The position numbers and the translations under genes were made by a program. A stretch of DNA of 5,378 nucleotides from NCBI GenBank assembly GCA_902806305.1, contig CADCWC010000293.1, positions 1 through 5,378 of the forward strand. The letters are read 5' to 3'. Shown here one piece after another: positions 1 through 5,378 of this stretch; positions within the stretch are counted from its first letter, which is position 1; the number at the start of each line of letters is the position of its first letter. The notes beneath the pieces were generated by a model, which ran no database searches, was not told where the DNA came from, and was given only the letters and a program-made list of their open reading frames with translations. The stretch is from an uncultured Thermoleophilia bacterium (GTDB taxonomy: Bacteria; Actinomycetota; Thermoleophilia; Gaiellales; F1-60-MAGs149).

Positions 1-1
1 C

Positions 2-139
2 GGCGGGCACCGGCTGCCGACGACCCGACCGCTCGCCGGATCGGACCGCCACGACGGGTTCGCCCCGACCTGGTCGGACCGCCCGAGCGAGCAGCGACGG
101 CTCGACCAGGAGCGGACGATCTGGTCGCCGTGGGGCTAG
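2..139 (+). CDS. C-terminal end of an unidentified plus-strand protein (5' truncated)
   Basis: An open frame runs from the left edge to a TAG at 137-139 and gives 45 residues ending in RTIWSPWG. I do not recognise the protein. The main support is codon composition: in this frame all but about three third positions are G or C, while the other two plus frames have many A/T third positions. The minus frame with the same third-position pattern has no ATG, GTG or TTG-type start in this stretch. The tail is rich in Arg, Asp and Trp and has no membrane segment. It converges on the synthetase-like gene: its TAG is followed directly by the TGA of that gene, with no bases between. Because only the end is visible, it could still be chance open frame in high-GC DNA. 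Confidence 0.45.
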   Translation, partial: GGHRLPTTRPLAGSDRHDGFAPTWSDRPSEQRRLDQERTIWSPWG

Positions 140-1105
140 TCAGCGCGCCGACGCCGGCGGGCCCAGTCGCTCGGTCCCGATGCCGCTGATCACGAGTCGC
201 TCCTTGCGGTCGCCGAGGAGCTGGGCCGTCCAGGTCGTCGCGCCGCCGTCGGCGAGCTCCACCGGCTCGCCGGTCGGACTCTCGGCGGTGATCAGCAGCG
301 CCACGGCCGTGTAGTAGCCGCGTCCGCGGGTGCGCGTCTCGTCGACGACGACGTCGACGGTCGGGAACGTCGCCGTGAGCGGTGCGACGACCTCGCGACC
401 GAGCGCCTCGACGAGCCGGGGGTCGTCGTCCAGGGCGGTCAGCGCCGCGCGGACGGCGTGCAGACCGTGCAGATCGGCGGTGTCCGCCACGAGCCGCAGG
501 TGGAAGCCGACGTGCTCGGCGAGCGCGGCCGTCTCGAAGCGGTGCGAGCCGCCGTCCCGACCGGCGGTGACCAGGGCGAGCTGCGCGAAGTGCTGGCGGT
601 AGGTCGGGTCCGTCCAGCGCTGCCCGCGCAGGGTCCGGTGCGCCGTGGCCAGACGGACCGTGGTCGACGGATCCCCCCGGTCGACGCCGCGCCGGCGCGC
701 GGCCGCCTCGAGCGCGAGCACGTTCGTGGGATCCGAGACGACCTCCGTGCCACGGCCCGTGCTGACGACCCGGTTCTGGTCGATCGGCGCCACGGCCGCC
801 ACCGTCCCGAGCGGGCAGACCGGCGACAGGACGAGCGGCTCGAAGCCCGGCGGCAGCGCCTCGAGCGCGCGTCGCTCGACCTCCAGCAGCTCCGCGGCGC
901 TCCCCTCGGCGGGTCGGACGAAGGCGTCGGCCCCATAGCGGGCCAGGACCTGTGCGGGTGAGAGCCGGCGGGCCTGCCGCCGGTGGACGGCGAGGAGCAG
1001 CGAGCGCAGGTCCGCCGGCGGCAGTCGGGCGCCGAGCAGGTCGGCCAGCCCAGGGACTCCGAGCTCGGCCTCGATGCGGCGGACGATCGCGTCGTCGTCC
1101 GTCAC
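140..1105 (-). CDS. Class II aminoacyl-tRNA synthetase core-like protein (HisRS/HisZ-like), no anticodon-binding domain
   Basis: A 321-residue soluble protein with a GTG start at 1103-1105. Several blocks read like the class II synthetase fold of the histidyl-tRNA synthetase type. Residues 92-126 include PLG, PIDQNR and EVVSDPTN. Residues 151-185 (HRTLRGQ, then QHFAQLALVTAGRD) look like the motif 2 strands and loop. Residues 258-266 (RTRGRGYYT) match by eye the HisRS signature LVRGLDYYTG, with Arg260 where HisRS has its catalytic Arg and Gly263 in place of Asp. Residues 286-313, from DGG to GIGTERL, resemble motif 3, whose Arg contacts ATP. HisRS is usually above 400 residues because of a C-terminal anticodon-binding domain. 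That domain is absent here, as in HisZ, the regulatory subunit of short ATP phosphoribosyltransferase. No hisG lies in the window. The first ~65 residues are unassigned. The protein might be an adenylating enzyme, a regulator or a HisZ-type subunit; its substrate cannot be read from the sequence. It is translated with the upstream LLM oxidoreductase, 7 bp away. Confidence 0.72.
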   Translation of the reverse strand: MTDDDAIVRRIEAELGVPGLADLLGARLPPADLRSLLLAVHRRQARRLSPAQVLARYGADAFVRPAEGSAAELLEVERRALEALPPGFEPLVLSPVCPLGTVAAVAPIDQNRVVSTGRGTEVVSDPTNVLALEAAARRRGVDRGDPSTTVRLATAHRTLRGQRWTDPTYRQHFAQLALVTAGRDGGSHRFETAALAEHVGFHLRLVADTADLHGLHAVRAALTALDDDPRLVEALGREVVAPLTATFPTVDVVVDETRTRGRGYYTAVALLITAESPTGEPVELADGGATTWTAQLLGDRKERLVISGIGTERLGPPASAR

Positions 1106-1110
1106 CGGAA

Positions 1111-1114
1111 CCTC
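1111..1114 (-). promoter_or_regulatory. Ribosome binding site overlapping the upstream stop codon (translational coupling)
   Basis: On the minus strand the sequence reads TGAGGTTCCGGTG. The TGA (1113-1115) ends the oxidoreductase gene, and the GAGG within it (1111-1114) sits 5 nt before the GTG start of the synthetase-like gene. This arrangement supports that GTG start and suggests that ribosomes finishing the first gene restart on the second. The coupling itself is inferred from spacing. Confidence 0.6.
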
Positions 1115-2075
1115 AGGACCCGACTCGCCGCGCCACCTCGCCGAGCAGCGCGACCACGTCCACGTCGTCGTGGAGCAGGTGTTGGAGCATCACACGCTCG
1201 ACCCCGACCTCCCGATACGGCCCGAGCGCCGCCACGACGTCGTCGACCGTCCCGAGCAGCGCGTTCGGGCCGAGATCCTCGCGCAGGGCGGCCGCGCCGC
1301 CGTCGCCGAGACCGCGCCGCTCGGCCAGGAGCCGCGCCCGCGCCTCGAACTCGGACGCGTCCCGACCGACGACGCACGCCGTCATCAGCGACAGGCGCAG
1401 CGTGTCGACGTCACGGCCCGCCTCCTGCCAGGCCGCGCGCAGGCGCCCCGCTCCCGCCGACACGGCGTCGACGCTCGCGTAGACGAAGTTGTACTCGTCG
1501 GCCCAGCGGGCGGCCAGGGCGGCGCTGCGCCGCTTCGCGCCGCCGCCCATGATCAGCGGTGGGTGCGGCTCCTGGACGGGCTTGGGCAGGGCGTCGAGCG
1601 CGTCGACGCGGTAGTGCGTGCCGGTGAGCGTGAAGGGACCGGCGTCCCACGAGCGGTGGACGATCTCGAGCTGCTCGGCGAGGACGTCGAAGCGCTCGGA
1701 GACCGGCGGGAAGGCGAAGCCGTAGCGGTCGTGCTCGGCCTCCCACCAGCCCGCGCCGAGCCCGAGCTCGACCCGGCCGCCGGAGACGTGGTCGACCGTC
1801 GCGACCACCTTCGCGAGCTCGGACGGGTGCCGGAACGTGACCGGCGAGACCATCGTGCCGAGCCGGATCCCGGCCGTGACGGCGGCCAGGGCGGCGAGCG
1901 TGGCCCAGGCGTCGAGCGCGCCGCGCCCGGGTCGGTCCTCGACGGAGTAGTAGTGGTCCGAGCGGAACAGGCCCTCGAGGCCGTGCGCCTCGGCGGCCTG
2001 CGCCAGGGCCACCCACTGCGGCCAGGTGACGCCCTCCTGGCCCTCGATCATCAGGTTGACCCGCACGGGCTCCAT
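1113..2075 (-). CDS. LLM-class F420-type oxidoreductase (luciferase-like monooxygenase family)
   Basis: A 320-residue cytoplasmic TIM-barrel protein of the bacterial luciferase-like superfamily. Family marks are the N-terminal strand VNLMIEGQEGVTW (residues 6-18), FRSDHYY (37-43), the central block LGTMVSPVTFRHP (72-84), the cofactor-side stretch SGGRVELGLGAGWWEAEH (98-115), PPLIMGGG (172-179) and the C-terminal GTVDDVVAAL (275-284). The opening resembles the actinobacterial subfamily named after Rv1855c, which is predicted to use coenzyme F420; the substrate is unknown. Such enzymes transfer hydride between F420 and small organic molecules. The ATG at 2073-2075 is chosen; GAGAGG lies directly before it, which is too close. 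The GTG three codons on (2064-2066) has the same GAGAGG at 9 nt and gives the family-typical start RVNLMIEGQ, so it may be the true start. A GTG at 2115-2117 would add 14 atypical residues. The gene leads a tight pair with the synthetase-like gene. Confidence 0.93.
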   Translation of the reverse strand: MEPVRVNLMIEGQEGVTWPQWVALAQAAEAHGLEGLFRSDHYYSVEDRPGRGALDAWATLAALAAVTAGIRLGTMVSPVTFRHPSELAKVVATVDHVSGGRVELGLGAGWWEAEHDRYGFAFPPVSERFDVLAEQLEIVHRSWDAGPFTLTGTHYRVDALDALPKPVQEPHPPLIMGGGAKRRSAALAARWADEYNFVYASVDAVSAGAGRLRAAWQEAGRDVDTLRLSLMTACVVGRDASEFEARARLLAERRGLGDGGAAALREDLGPNALLGTVDDVVAALGPYREVGVERVMLQHLLHDDVDVVALLGEVARRVGS

Positions 2076-2108
2076 CCTCTCAGGCGTCGACGCGGACGTG
2101 GCCCAGGC

Positions 2109-2140
2109 GGGCGGCACGACACAGTGTGTCGCAGGCGCCC
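2109..2140. repeat. Palindrome CGACACA-G-TGTGTCG inside a longer imperfect inverted repeat
   Basis: Positions 2117-2131 form a perfect 7+1+7 inverted repeat. Outside it, GGGCG at 2109-2113 pairs with CGCCC at 2136-2140 across a small internal loop. It lies about 20 nt past the stop of the glycosidase-like gene and 42 nt before the ATG of the oxidoreductase, in the only gap between them. A one-base centre is typical of a protein-binding operator and makes a tight RNA loop, so a repressor site for the oxidoreductase pair is one reading. A terminator for the glycosidase gene is the other. No T-run follows in either direction. The rest of the gap (2076-2150) shows no clear -10 or -35 box. Confidence 0.4.
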
Positions 2141-2150
2141 ACCCGGACGA

Positions 2151-3425
2151 TCAGCGCGCCGACGAGGCGACGTCAGGCGCGGGTGGGTCCGTGGGCGTCG
2201 GCACGATCGGCGGGGACGGCGCGACGGGCGAGCGCGGCTTCGGCTCCGGTGCTCGGCCCGGCACCGGCACCTTGCGACTGATCTGGGCGCGGCGCCAGAC
2301 GTCGAAGACCGGCTTGCGGCGGCCGTCGGCGAAGCGCAGGCCGCTCTGCCACGTGTGGTGCTGCCCCGGCCGGGCGAGCGGCTGGTCCTTGACGAGGAAC
2401 CAGATCGCCACCCCGATGCGGGGATACCGGCGCAGGATCCGGAGGCTGTCGGCCAGGAAGCGCGCCTGCGCGCCCGGGCTGACGCCACGCCGGCTCGGCT
2501 GGGTCTGGAGCCCGAACTCGGTCAGCCAGACCGGCACCCGGCGTCGCGGCCAGAGCCGGTCCACCTCGCGGAGCACGTCGCCGATGTTGCCGATCGCCAG
2601 GTTCGGGGCACGCGTCACACGGCCGGCCACGCCCTCCTGGGCCCCCAGCCACGGCGCGACGTTGTAGGGGTGGACGGCCAGCACGTCGAAGCGCGGGCGG
2701 TAGGCGCGCATCAGGCGCAGGAAGCGGAGCGGCGCGTAGGGCAGCAGCCGGCCGCGCGCCCCGGCCAGGCCGGCCGCCACGACGACCTGGTCGAAGCGGT
2801 GCTGCCGACCGACGGCCTTGATCTCGTCGTGTCCGGCGTTCAGCAGCCGCACGTAGTTCCGGGCGTTGACGATCCTGCCCCGGGGCCCGGCGGGCTCACG
2901 CTGCGGGTAGAAGTAGACGTTCGGCTCGTTCCAGATCTGCCACTGGCTGACGCGGGGGAGCGGCTCCAGGCCGCCGGTCGGCCCGTCCGGGTCGAAGCTG
3001 CCGGAGTAGCGTTCCGCGGCCGCCGCCACGAAGTCGCGGAAGGCGCGCACGTCGGGCATCCCGACGATGCTCCGGACGCGCGTCCCGTAGGCCCACGACG
3101 GCGTCTGCCAGATCGTGACCAGGATCGGCACGCCCGCTGCGTCGGCGCGGCGGACGATGTAGTCCGCCATGTCCCACCGGTACGCCGCGTCGCCCGGGTT
3201 GCGCGGCCTGCGGGGTCGCGTGGGCGCGATCTCGGTCCAGAGCAGGTTGGTGCGCAGGACCTGCGGACGCAGCAGGCGCACGTCGGCGTCGAACAGCCGC
3301 GGCTGGAGCGTCGAGTACGCGGGATCCATGGCGCCGAGGCGCAGCGCGGAGGCCGGTGTGGCCGACCCGCCGAGCAGCGCGAGGACGACGACGGCGAGCA
3401 GGGACAGGCGGTGGGGGAGCGACAT
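2151..3425 (-). CDS. Secreted clan GH-A glycoside hydrolase-like protein
   Basis: A 424-residue exported protein. Residues 1-27 are a Sec signal peptide: a short basic start, a hydrophobic core LLAVVVLALL and a cleavage site after ASA (27). The body (about 28-385) reads as a TIM barrel of the retaining glycosidase clan GH-A. WNEPN (165-169) places the acid/base Glu at 167, VHPYN (251-255) is the usual strand with His and Tyr near the active site, and WLTEFGLQT (300-308) places the nucleophile Glu at 303. The gap of about 136 residues between the two Glu fits the clan. It resembles GH39 and GH5-like proteins, but family and sugar substrate cannot be fixed by reading alone. Residues 386-424 are a Pro-rich, low-complexity tail with no visible sorting signal or carbohydrate-binding module; it may span or contact the cell wall. 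The ATG at 3423-3425 is fixed by the signal peptide, although only a weak GAAGAA serves as ribosome binding site. Gaps on both sides suggest its own transcript. Confidence 0.87.
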   Translation of the reverse strand: MSLPHRLSLLAVVVLALLGGSATPASALRLGAMDPAYSTLQPRLFDADVRLLRPQVLRTNLLWTEIAPTRPRRPRNPGDAAYRWDMADYIVRRADAAGVPILVTIWQTPSWAYGTRVRSIVGMPDVRAFRDFVAAAAERYSGSFDPDGPTGGLEPLPRVSQWQIWNEPNVYFYPQREPAGPRGRIVNARNYVRLLNAGHDEIKAVGRQHRFDQVVVAAGLAGARGRLLPYAPLRFLRLMRAYRPRFDVLAVHPYNVAPWLGAQEGVAGRVTRAPNLAIGNIGDVLREVDRLWPRRRVPVWLTEFGLQTQPSRRGVSPGAQARFLADSLRILRRYPRIGVAIWFLVKDQPLARPGQHHTWQSGLRFADGRRKPVFDVWRRAQISRKVPVPGRAPEPKPRSPVAPSPPIVPTPTDPPAPDVASSAR

Positions 3426-3470
3426 GCGACGTTCTTCGGCAGGGAGGGCGGGAAGGACGAGCGGCGGCGA

Positions 3471-3476
3471 AGGGTA
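3471..3476 (-). promoter_or_regulatory. Weak -10-like box before the glycosidase-like gene
   Basis: TACCCT on the minus strand fits the TAnnnT pattern of actinobacterial -10 boxes and would place a start site about 40 nt before the ATG at 3425. The bases 17-18 nt further upstream lie inside the hairpin and do not match a -35 box well. In GC-rich DNA such a match is weak evidence. Nothing else promoter-like is seen in 3426-3522. Confidence 0.2.
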
Positions 3477-3511
3477 CCGGCTCGACCGGGCGGTGCCGCA
3501 GGTCGAGCCGG
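3477..3511 (-). terminator. GC-rich hairpin downstream of the methionine aminopeptidase gene
   Basis: CCGGCTCGACC at 3477-3487 is perfectly repeated in reverse complement at 3501-3511, leaving a 13-nt loop. The 11-bp stem begins 11 nt past the TGA of the aminopeptidase gene and lies before the glycosidase-like gene. No U-run follows the stem on the minus strand, which is common for hairpin terminators proposed in high-GC actinobacteria. It could instead be an attenuating or RNA-stabilising structure in a longer transcript. Confidence 0.5.
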
Positions 3512-3522
3512 CGCGGTCGTCG

Positions 3523-4263
3523 TCAGGCCGTCAGCACGAGCGGCGCGCTCGGCGCCACGACCACGGTGTGCTCCACGTGGGCGGCCAGGGAGCCGTCGGC
3601 CGTGGCCACGGTCCAGCCGTCGTCGCGCGTCACGAGCGCTGGGCCACCGAGGCCGAGGATCGGCTCGATGGCGAGCACGAGGCCGTCATGGAGCGGCTCT
3701 CGGAGCCCTCGGACGTGCACGTTCGGGACGCTCGGCGGCTCCCACATCGTCCGCCCGACGCCGTGGCCGTGGAGCTCGCGGTAGACGGTCCCGCCGTGGC
3801 GGCGCGCGGTGCGCTCCGTCGCCGCTCCGATCGCGTTCAGCGGCGCCCCGGTCACGGCGGCGCCGACCGCCTCGCGCAGGCACGCGTGGGCGGCGCGCAG
3901 CAGCCGACGGGCGGCCGGCGTCGGCCTCCCGACCGGCACGGTGACGGCCGCGTCGGCGCAGAACCCGTCCAGGATCGGCGTCACGTCGAGGGTGACGAGG
4001 TCGCCGTCACACAGGCGTCGCGCCCCCGGCACCCCGTGGACGACCTCCTCGTTGACGGAGACGCAGATCGTCCCGGGGAAGCCGACCAGCGTGGCCGGCG
4101 CCGACGTCGCCCCGGCCCGCGCGAGCTCGCCCGCCGCGATCGCGTCGAGGGCGCCGGTGGTGACGCCCGGTCGGACGGCGTCCGTGAGGACCCGCAGCGT
4201 CCGCGCCACGAGGCCGCCGACGCGGCGCAGCCCGGCGAGCTCCTCGGCCGTCTCGATCGACAT
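3523..4263 (-). CDS. map: Type I methionine aminopeptidase, with Trp at a conserved His position
   Basis: A 246-residue cytosolic metallopeptidase of the pita-bread fold that removes the initiator Met from new proteins. All five metal ligands are present with correct spacing: Asp93 (TLDVT), Asp104 (FCADA), His167 (HGHGVGR), Glu200 (LAIEPI) and Glu231 (HVEHT). His76 (HGVPG) matches the second active-site His. By eye alignment to the E. coli enzyme, however, His178 is replaced by Trp174 (MWEPPSVPN, where relatives have M/F-H-E-D/E-P), and pocket positions Tyr62 and Tyr65 are Leu59 and Phe62. The Trp codon TGG is unambiguous at 3742-3744. Activity or substrate preference may therefore differ, and it may be a second paralogue in the genome. 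Like bacterial type Ia forms it has no N-terminal zinc finger. The ATG at 4261-4263 gives the usual beginning IETAEELAGLRRVG. GGAG lies only 1 nt before it, which is too close for an ideal site. It follows the transporter gene by 20 bp. Confidence 0.93.
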   Translation of the reverse strand: MSIETAEELAGLRRVGGLVARTLRVLTDAVRPGVTTGALDAIAAGELARAGATSAPATLVGFPGTICVSVNEEVVHGVPGARRLCDGDLVTLDVTPILDGFCADAAVTVPVGRPTPAARRLLRAAHACLREAVGAAVTGAPLNAIGAATERTARRHGGTVYRELHGHGVGRTMWEPPSVPNVHVRGLREPLHDGLVLAIEPILGLGGPALVTRDDGWTVATADGSLAAHVEHTVVVAPSAPLVLTA

Positions 4264-4283
4264 GCTCCGATCGTACCCGGCGC

Positions 4284-5174
4284 TCAGGCGCGGACGGCCC
4301 GACGCCCGACGAGCCGCCCGGCGCGCCCGCCGGAGGCGAGGTAGGAGCCGGCCAGGATCAGCACCAGGCCGGCGATCGTCCACGGCCCGATCGGCTCGTC
4401 GAGCAGGACGGCCCCGTACGTGACGGCGAAGCCGGGGCCGAGGTAGGCGATCACCGAGGCGCGGGAGGGGCCGACCTCGGCGTTCAGCGTGTAGAACAGC
4501 AGGAAGGCGAGGCCGGAGCCGCCGACGCCCAGGAGCAGCGTGGCGATCGCCGCCGAGGCGGACGGCGTCTCCGTCGGGGGAGCGGCCAGCGCGGCGGGCA
4601 GGACGAGCACGGCGCTGACGGCCATGGCGCCCGCGAGCGCGCCGATCGGCTGCACGTCGGCGAAGCGGTGCTTCAGCAGGAGCGCGCTGACGGCGTAGCC
4701 GAACGCGGCGAGCAGGACCAGCCCGCCGCCGAGGAGCACGTCCTCGCCGCCCGTGTCGAGGCCGAGCAGCGTGGCCACGCCGAGGAAGCCGACGACGACG
4801 CCCACGAGCCGGAGGCCGGACGCCCGCTCGGAGGGATCGAGCACGACGGCCAGCACCACGATGAAGAGCGGCGCGGCGGCGACCAGGATGCCCGCGAGCG
4901 CCGAGGAGATCCGCTGCTCCGCCCAGGCGATCAGGAGGCTCGGACCGGCGAGCTGCGAGACGGCGAGCAGGAGCACCCACCCGGGACGGCGCCACAGGGG
5001 CGCGAGGGCGCCCCGCCGCACGGCCAGCGGGACGAGCAGCGTGGAGGCGAGCGCCGTGCGGGCGAAGGCCACGCCGCCCGGCGACAGCCACTCGAGGCTG
5101 TACTTGATCAGCACGTACGACGCGCCCCACAGGGACGCCGTCGTCAGGAGCAGCGTGAGCGAGCGACGGGACAC
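4284..5174 (-). CDS. EamA/DMT-family transporter (drug/metabolite exporter type)
   Basis: A 296-residue inner-membrane protein with two tandem EamA repeats (about residues 5-137 and 147-280), each with roughly five hydrophobic helices, for ten in all. Family marks are LWGASYVLIKYS (15-26) at the start of repeat 1, GYAVSALLLKHR (159-170) early in repeat 2, and the closing block LLDEPIGPWTIAGLVLILAG (257-276) with its conserved Glu. A basic C-terminal tail (283-296) should lie in the cytosol. Members export amino acids, other metabolites or drugs; the substrate here is not readable. The GTG at 5172-5174 is the first usable start after the stop of the preceding gene and gives a normal N-terminus, but it has no Shine-Dalgarno match: the bases before it are pyrimidine-rich (CCCCCTCCT). 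The frame stays open upstream to 5300, where it would overlap the CxxC gene, and the added residues are polar, Arg-rich and unlike the family. The methionine aminopeptidase follows after 20 bp, so the two are probably co-transcribed. Confidence 0.93.
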   Translation of the reverse strand: MSRRSLTLLLTTASLWGASYVLIKYSLEWLSPGGVAFARTALASTLLVPLAVRRGALAPLWRRPGWVLLLAVSQLAGPSLLIAWAEQRISSALAGILVAAAPLFIVVLAVVLDPSERASGLRLVGVVVGFLGVATLLGLDTGGEDVLLGGGLVLLAAFGYAVSALLLKHRFADVQPIGALAGAMAVSAVLVLPAALAAPPTETPSASAAIATLLLGVGGSGLAFLLFYTLNAEVGPSRASVIAYLGPGFAVTYGAVLLDEPIGPWTIAGLVLILAGSYLASGGRAGRLVGRRAVRA

Positions 5175-5221
5175 AGGAGGGGGACGACGGAGCGCGGCGC
5201 GACGTGAGCCCGCCGTGCGGA

Positions 5222-5378
5222 CTACATCAGGGTGTACTCGGGGCCGCTGCCGCCCTCGGGCGGCGTCAGCCTGCCGCCCTTCGCGCCGATCGCACCGCAC
5301 TGGACGCAGTTCGACGGCGCCATCCGCAGCGCGACCGTGCCGTCCGCGGTCTCGGTCCCCTCGTCGAGCTCGTAGACG
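5222..5378 (-). CDS. C-terminal end of a small CxxC protein, unidentified (5' truncated)
   Basis: The last 51 codons of a minus-strand gene end at a TAG (5222-5224) and run off the right edge. Fifty of the 51 codons end in G or C, strong support for real coding sequence. The piece begins VYELDEGTETADGTVALRM, then contains NCVQCGAIG and ends in a Gly/Pro-rich tail, PEYTLM. The single Cys-x2-Cys could be half of a zinc-binding site or a redox pair; no second pair is visible. I do not recognise the family. It ends 47 bp before the transporter gene on the same strand. That gap (5175-5221) holds no convincing terminator or promoter. Confidence 0.6.
   Translation of the reverse strand, partial: VYELDEGTETADGTVALRMAPSNCVQCGAIGAKGGRLTPPEGGSGPEYTLM

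Noticed and set aside
2076..2117. Earlier GTG start for the oxidoreductase
   Set aside because: The added 14 residues do not resemble the family, and the start codon would lie against the palindrome. The ATG at 2075 or the GTG at 2066 fits better.
1074..3944. A plus-strand open frame of 956 codons spanning four minus-strand genes
   Set aside because: It lies opposite well-supported genes in the frame that high-GC codon use keeps free of stops. Its translation is low-complexity, rich in Arg, Ala and Gly, with no recognisable domain.
3169..4344. A plus-strand open frame of 391 codons
   Set aside because: It is antisense to the methionine aminopeptidase and the start of the glycosidase-like gene, both recognised by motifs. 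The translation has no family features.
4264..5130. N-terminal extension of about 289 residues on the methionine aminopeptidase frame
   Set aside because: It overlaps the transporter gene in another frame and is Arg/Ala/Pro-rich. The ATG at 4263 gives the family-typical length and N-terminus.
5175..5180. AGGAGG on the plus strand, a perfect Shine-Dalgarno match
   Set aside because: No plausible start codon with a convincing frame follows at the right distance, and the site is opposite the beginning of the transporter gene.
5175..5300. Earlier GTG start (5298-5300) for the transporter
   Set aside because: It would overlap the CxxC gene and add 42 polar, Arg-rich residues before the first membrane helix, unlike EamA proteins.
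1..5378. Search for a defence, CRISPR, mobile or phage system
   Set aside because: I saw no repeat-spacer pattern, transposase, integrase, nuclease or toxin-antitoxin pair. The genes read as ordinary chromosomal content apart from the points listed as findings.

Overview
The window is very GC-rich (judged by eye, not computed), has third codon positions that are almost all G or C, and uses GTG starts freely. Together with an F420-type luciferase-like oxidoreductase, this points to a high-GC actinobacterium. The secreted glycosidase-like protein and overall style would fit Thermoleophilia/Solirubrobacterales, but that is an impression and not proof. No rRNA, tRNA, CRISPR array, insertion sequence or phage gene was seen.

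Almost everything lies on the minus strand. Reading in the direction of transcription (right to left): the 3' end of a small CxxC protein (5222-5378, cut by the window edge); a ten-helix EamA/DMT-family transporter (4284-5174); a type I methionine aminopeptidase (3523-4263); an 11-bp GC-rich hairpin that could terminate it (3477-3511); a secreted clan GH-A glycoside hydrolase-like protein (2151-3425); a short gap with a perfect 7+1+7 palindrome; a luciferase-like (LLM) F420-type oxidoreductase (1113-2075); and a 321-residue protein that looks like the catalytic core of a class II aminoacyl-tRNA synthetase of the HisRS/HisZ type (140-1105). At the far left the last 45 codons of a plus-strand gene converge on it, and the two stop codons touch (137-139 and 140-142).

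The tightest functional link is between the oxidoreductase and the synthetase-like protein. They are 7 bp apart and the stop codon of the first overlaps the likely ribosome binding site of the second, so they are probably translated together. The transporter and the aminopeptidase are 20 bp apart and may share a transcript. The glycosidase-like gene is flanked by gaps of about 97 and 75 bp that hold inverted repeats, so it may be its own unit.

Most of the window is ordinary chromosomal housekeeping and accessory metabolism. The points most worth a second look are the orphan HisRS-like protein coupled to an oxidoreductase, and the aminopeptidase, which keeps all five metal ligands but has Trp where the family has a conserved catalytic-pocket His.
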